Assembly (NCBI RefSeq): GCF_000701705.1
Contig: NZ_JNJP01000002.1
Coordinates: forward strand, 62,001-126,000
DNA: 64,000 bases
Source: Bilophila wadsworthia ATCC 49260
Lineage (GTDB): Bacteria; Desulfobacterota; Desulfovibrionia; Desulfovibrionales; Desulfovibrionaceae
Reading direction: 5' to 3'
Shown here piece after piece: positions 62,907-64,000 of this stretch; position 1 is the stretch's first letter; every line of letters starts with the position of its first letter. The translations under genes and the position numbers were made by a program. The notes below the pieces were generated by a model. The model had not been told where the DNA came from. It ran no database searches and saw only the letters and a list, made by a program, of their open reading frames with translations.

Positions 62907-64000
62907 ACCTTGACCGCCTGCTTCCGAAAACCTCCTTCGGACGCTTTTTCCTGATCAACGTGATCAGCCTCGCGCTGTTCTGGCTGCTCATCCAGCCCAT
63001 GGCCAACTACTGGCGCAACCAGGCCCTGTTCCGCATGGTGGCCTCGAACGAAAGCCGCCTCTTCCTCACCCATATCCGCCTGCTGGACAAACTGCCCACG
63101 ATTGCCGAGCGCAACGGGCTGTTCAATCCGAATGACGACGTATTCTCGATCCGGGTTTCGCACTTGCCGCCGGATATGCCGCGGGACGGCTCGAACTGCT
63201 CGCAGAGCCTGCGGAGACGCCTCGAGCGGGCATTCAAGCAGGAAAACATCCGGTATACGGACCTCCTGACCCGGATCGTGGTGTCACATGCACCGATCAC
63301 GGTCATGGGCAGTGAAGAAAAGTACAGCGATCTCGAAACGTTTTTGACGCACCACTATATGCAGGCCGAAATCGCCCTGCGCAGGCCCGACGGGATCTGG
63401 ATTTACGCCAAGCACCAGATAGAAATCATGCCGCAAAACCGGCTGTGGCTGAATACGGCGGCGCTGGCGATAGAATTCCTTCTGGTCATGAGCGGGGTGG
63501 CCTTGGCGCTGAACTGGCTGCTGCGGCCCTTGCGCAAGCTGGTGGCGGCAACCGACCGCTTCGGCAGGACGCAGGAGATCACGCCGCTGCGGACGGATTC
63601 CGGGCCCGTGGAAGTACGCGAGGCCGCATCCGCGTTCAACAGGATGTTTTCGAGTATTCAGCGATCATTCGAGGAACGGGAACGCTTCCTGACGTCGTTT
63701 TCGCATGACCTGCGCACCCCGTTGACCCGGCTGCGGTTGCGGCTCGAACAGGTGGCACAGGACGATCTGCGGGAAAAGCTGTGCGCCGACGTGGACGATT
63801 TGACCGATACGCTGAACCGTACGATTACGTTTTTGCGGAGCGCGCGGAGCATTGAAGACGTCCGGCGGCCGATTGCGGTGATGCCGCTGCTGGAAGCTCT
63901 GGTGGAGGACAGGCAGGGCATTGGGGAGCAGGTAACGCTGAACGGGAACACGGCCGCCGTGCTTTTAAGCTGGAACCGGTTGCGGAGCGCCTTTGAAAAT
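62903..64000 (+). CDS. Sensor histidine kinase, truncated by the window end
   Basis: Starts with GTG at 62903, overlapping the stop of the response regulator by four bases; the frame stays open to the window end (366 codons visible). A first membrane helix lies near residues 13-35, a periplasmic domain follows to about 180, a second helix at about 183-205, then a HAMP-like linker and the H box SFSHDLRTPLTRLRL with His268. The DHp helices follow; the ATP-binding domain lies beyond the window. It is an EnvZ/PmrB-type kinase of unknown signal. Confidence 0.93.
   Translation, partial: MNLDRLLPKTSFGRFFLINVISLALFWLLIQPMANYWRNQALFRMVASNESRLFLTHIRLLDKLPTIAERNGLFNPNDDVFSIRVSHLPPDMPRDGSNCSQSLRRRLERAFKQENIRYTDLLTRIVVSHAPITVMGSEEKYSDLETFLTHHYMQAEIALRRPDGIWIYAKHQIEIMPQNRLWLNTAALAIEFLLVMSGVALALNWLLRPLRKLVAATDRFGRTQEITPLRTDSGPVEVREAASAFNRMFSSIQRSFEERERFLTSFSHDLRTPLTRLRLRLEQVAQDDLREKLCADVDDLTDTLNRTITFLRSARSIEDVRRPIAVMPLLEALVEDRQGIGEQVTLNGNTAAVLLSWNRLRSAFEN

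Noticed and set aside
1..64000. CRISPR arrays, rRNA and tRNA genes
   Set aside because: No regular short repeats with spacers and no rRNA or cloverleaf tRNA sequence recognised by eye; a covariance-model scan would settle small RNAs.

Overview
The window reads as chromosome of a strictly anaerobic, GC-rich (roughly 58-60%) Desulfobacterota, most like a gut Desulfovibrionaceae such as Bilophila. This is inferred from gene content: single-chain pyruvate:ferredoxin oxidoreductase, an oxygen-sensitive 4-hydroxybutyryl-CoA dehydratase, a double-cubane-type 2-hydroxyacyl-CoA dehydratase homologue with its ATP-driven activator, a diheme cytochrome c, and many periplasmic-binding-protein importers (TRAP, TAXI-TRAP, TctC, Dpp/Opp). 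No rRNA, tRNA or CRISPR array was recognised. Species assignment is not proven.

Layout. 1-6.2 kb: a HAD phosphatase/DeoR regulator pair, an orphan TctC-type binding protein, a GntR regulator, a DUF554 membrane protein, a diheme cytochrome c and a flavodoxin-like iron-sulfur flavoprotein. 6.5-12.2 kb: a five-gene Dpp/Opp/Nik-type ABC importer operon. 12.4-13.1 kb: an AT-richer YetF-like membrane gene next to about 1 kb without a convincing gene. 14-16.7 kb: dehydratase activator, double-cubane protein and YedF. 16.9-22.5 kb, minus strand: thioredoxin-reductase-like and thioredoxin-like proteins, a Crp/Fnr regulator, a DASS transporter and a sulfatase-fold enzyme with Thr at the nucleophile position. 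23.2-32 kb: a 2361-residue GGDEF-GAF-PAS array-GGDEF-EAL protein, with an 11-G tract in its leader, and a second membrane-bound diguanylate cyclase.

32.5-54.1 kb is one large catabolic island. A minus-strand operon carries a two-subunit UxaA/SuyAB-type lyase, two beta-hydroxyacid dehydrogenases, an SDR, 4-hydroxybutyryl-CoA dehydratase (all four cluster ligands present), enoyl-CoA hydratase, acyl-CoA dehydrogenase, 3-hydroxyacyl-CoA dehydrogenase, thiolase and a small CGGC protein. Divergent from it are an aldose epimerase, a cyclase/formamidase-like hydrolase, a DctQMP TRAP importer, a PrpR-type sigma-54 activator and PFOR. Three sigma-54 (-24/-12) promoters are visible, in front of the minus operon, the epimerase and PFOR. 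Copies of a TTTCA-TTGAA palindrome lie about 125-150 bp upstream of the first two. I read this as one sigma-54 regulon that takes up a carboxylate or sulfonate and funnels it to acetyl-CoA and reduced ferredoxin.

54.1-64 kb: an IS-transposase remnant, a Phe/Tyr-rich leader peptide with a terminator (attenuator-like), a TAXI-TRAP transporter pair, a TSCPD protein, two small exported proteins, a ferredoxin-domain protein, and an OmpR-type response regulator followed by a histidine kinase cut off by the window end.
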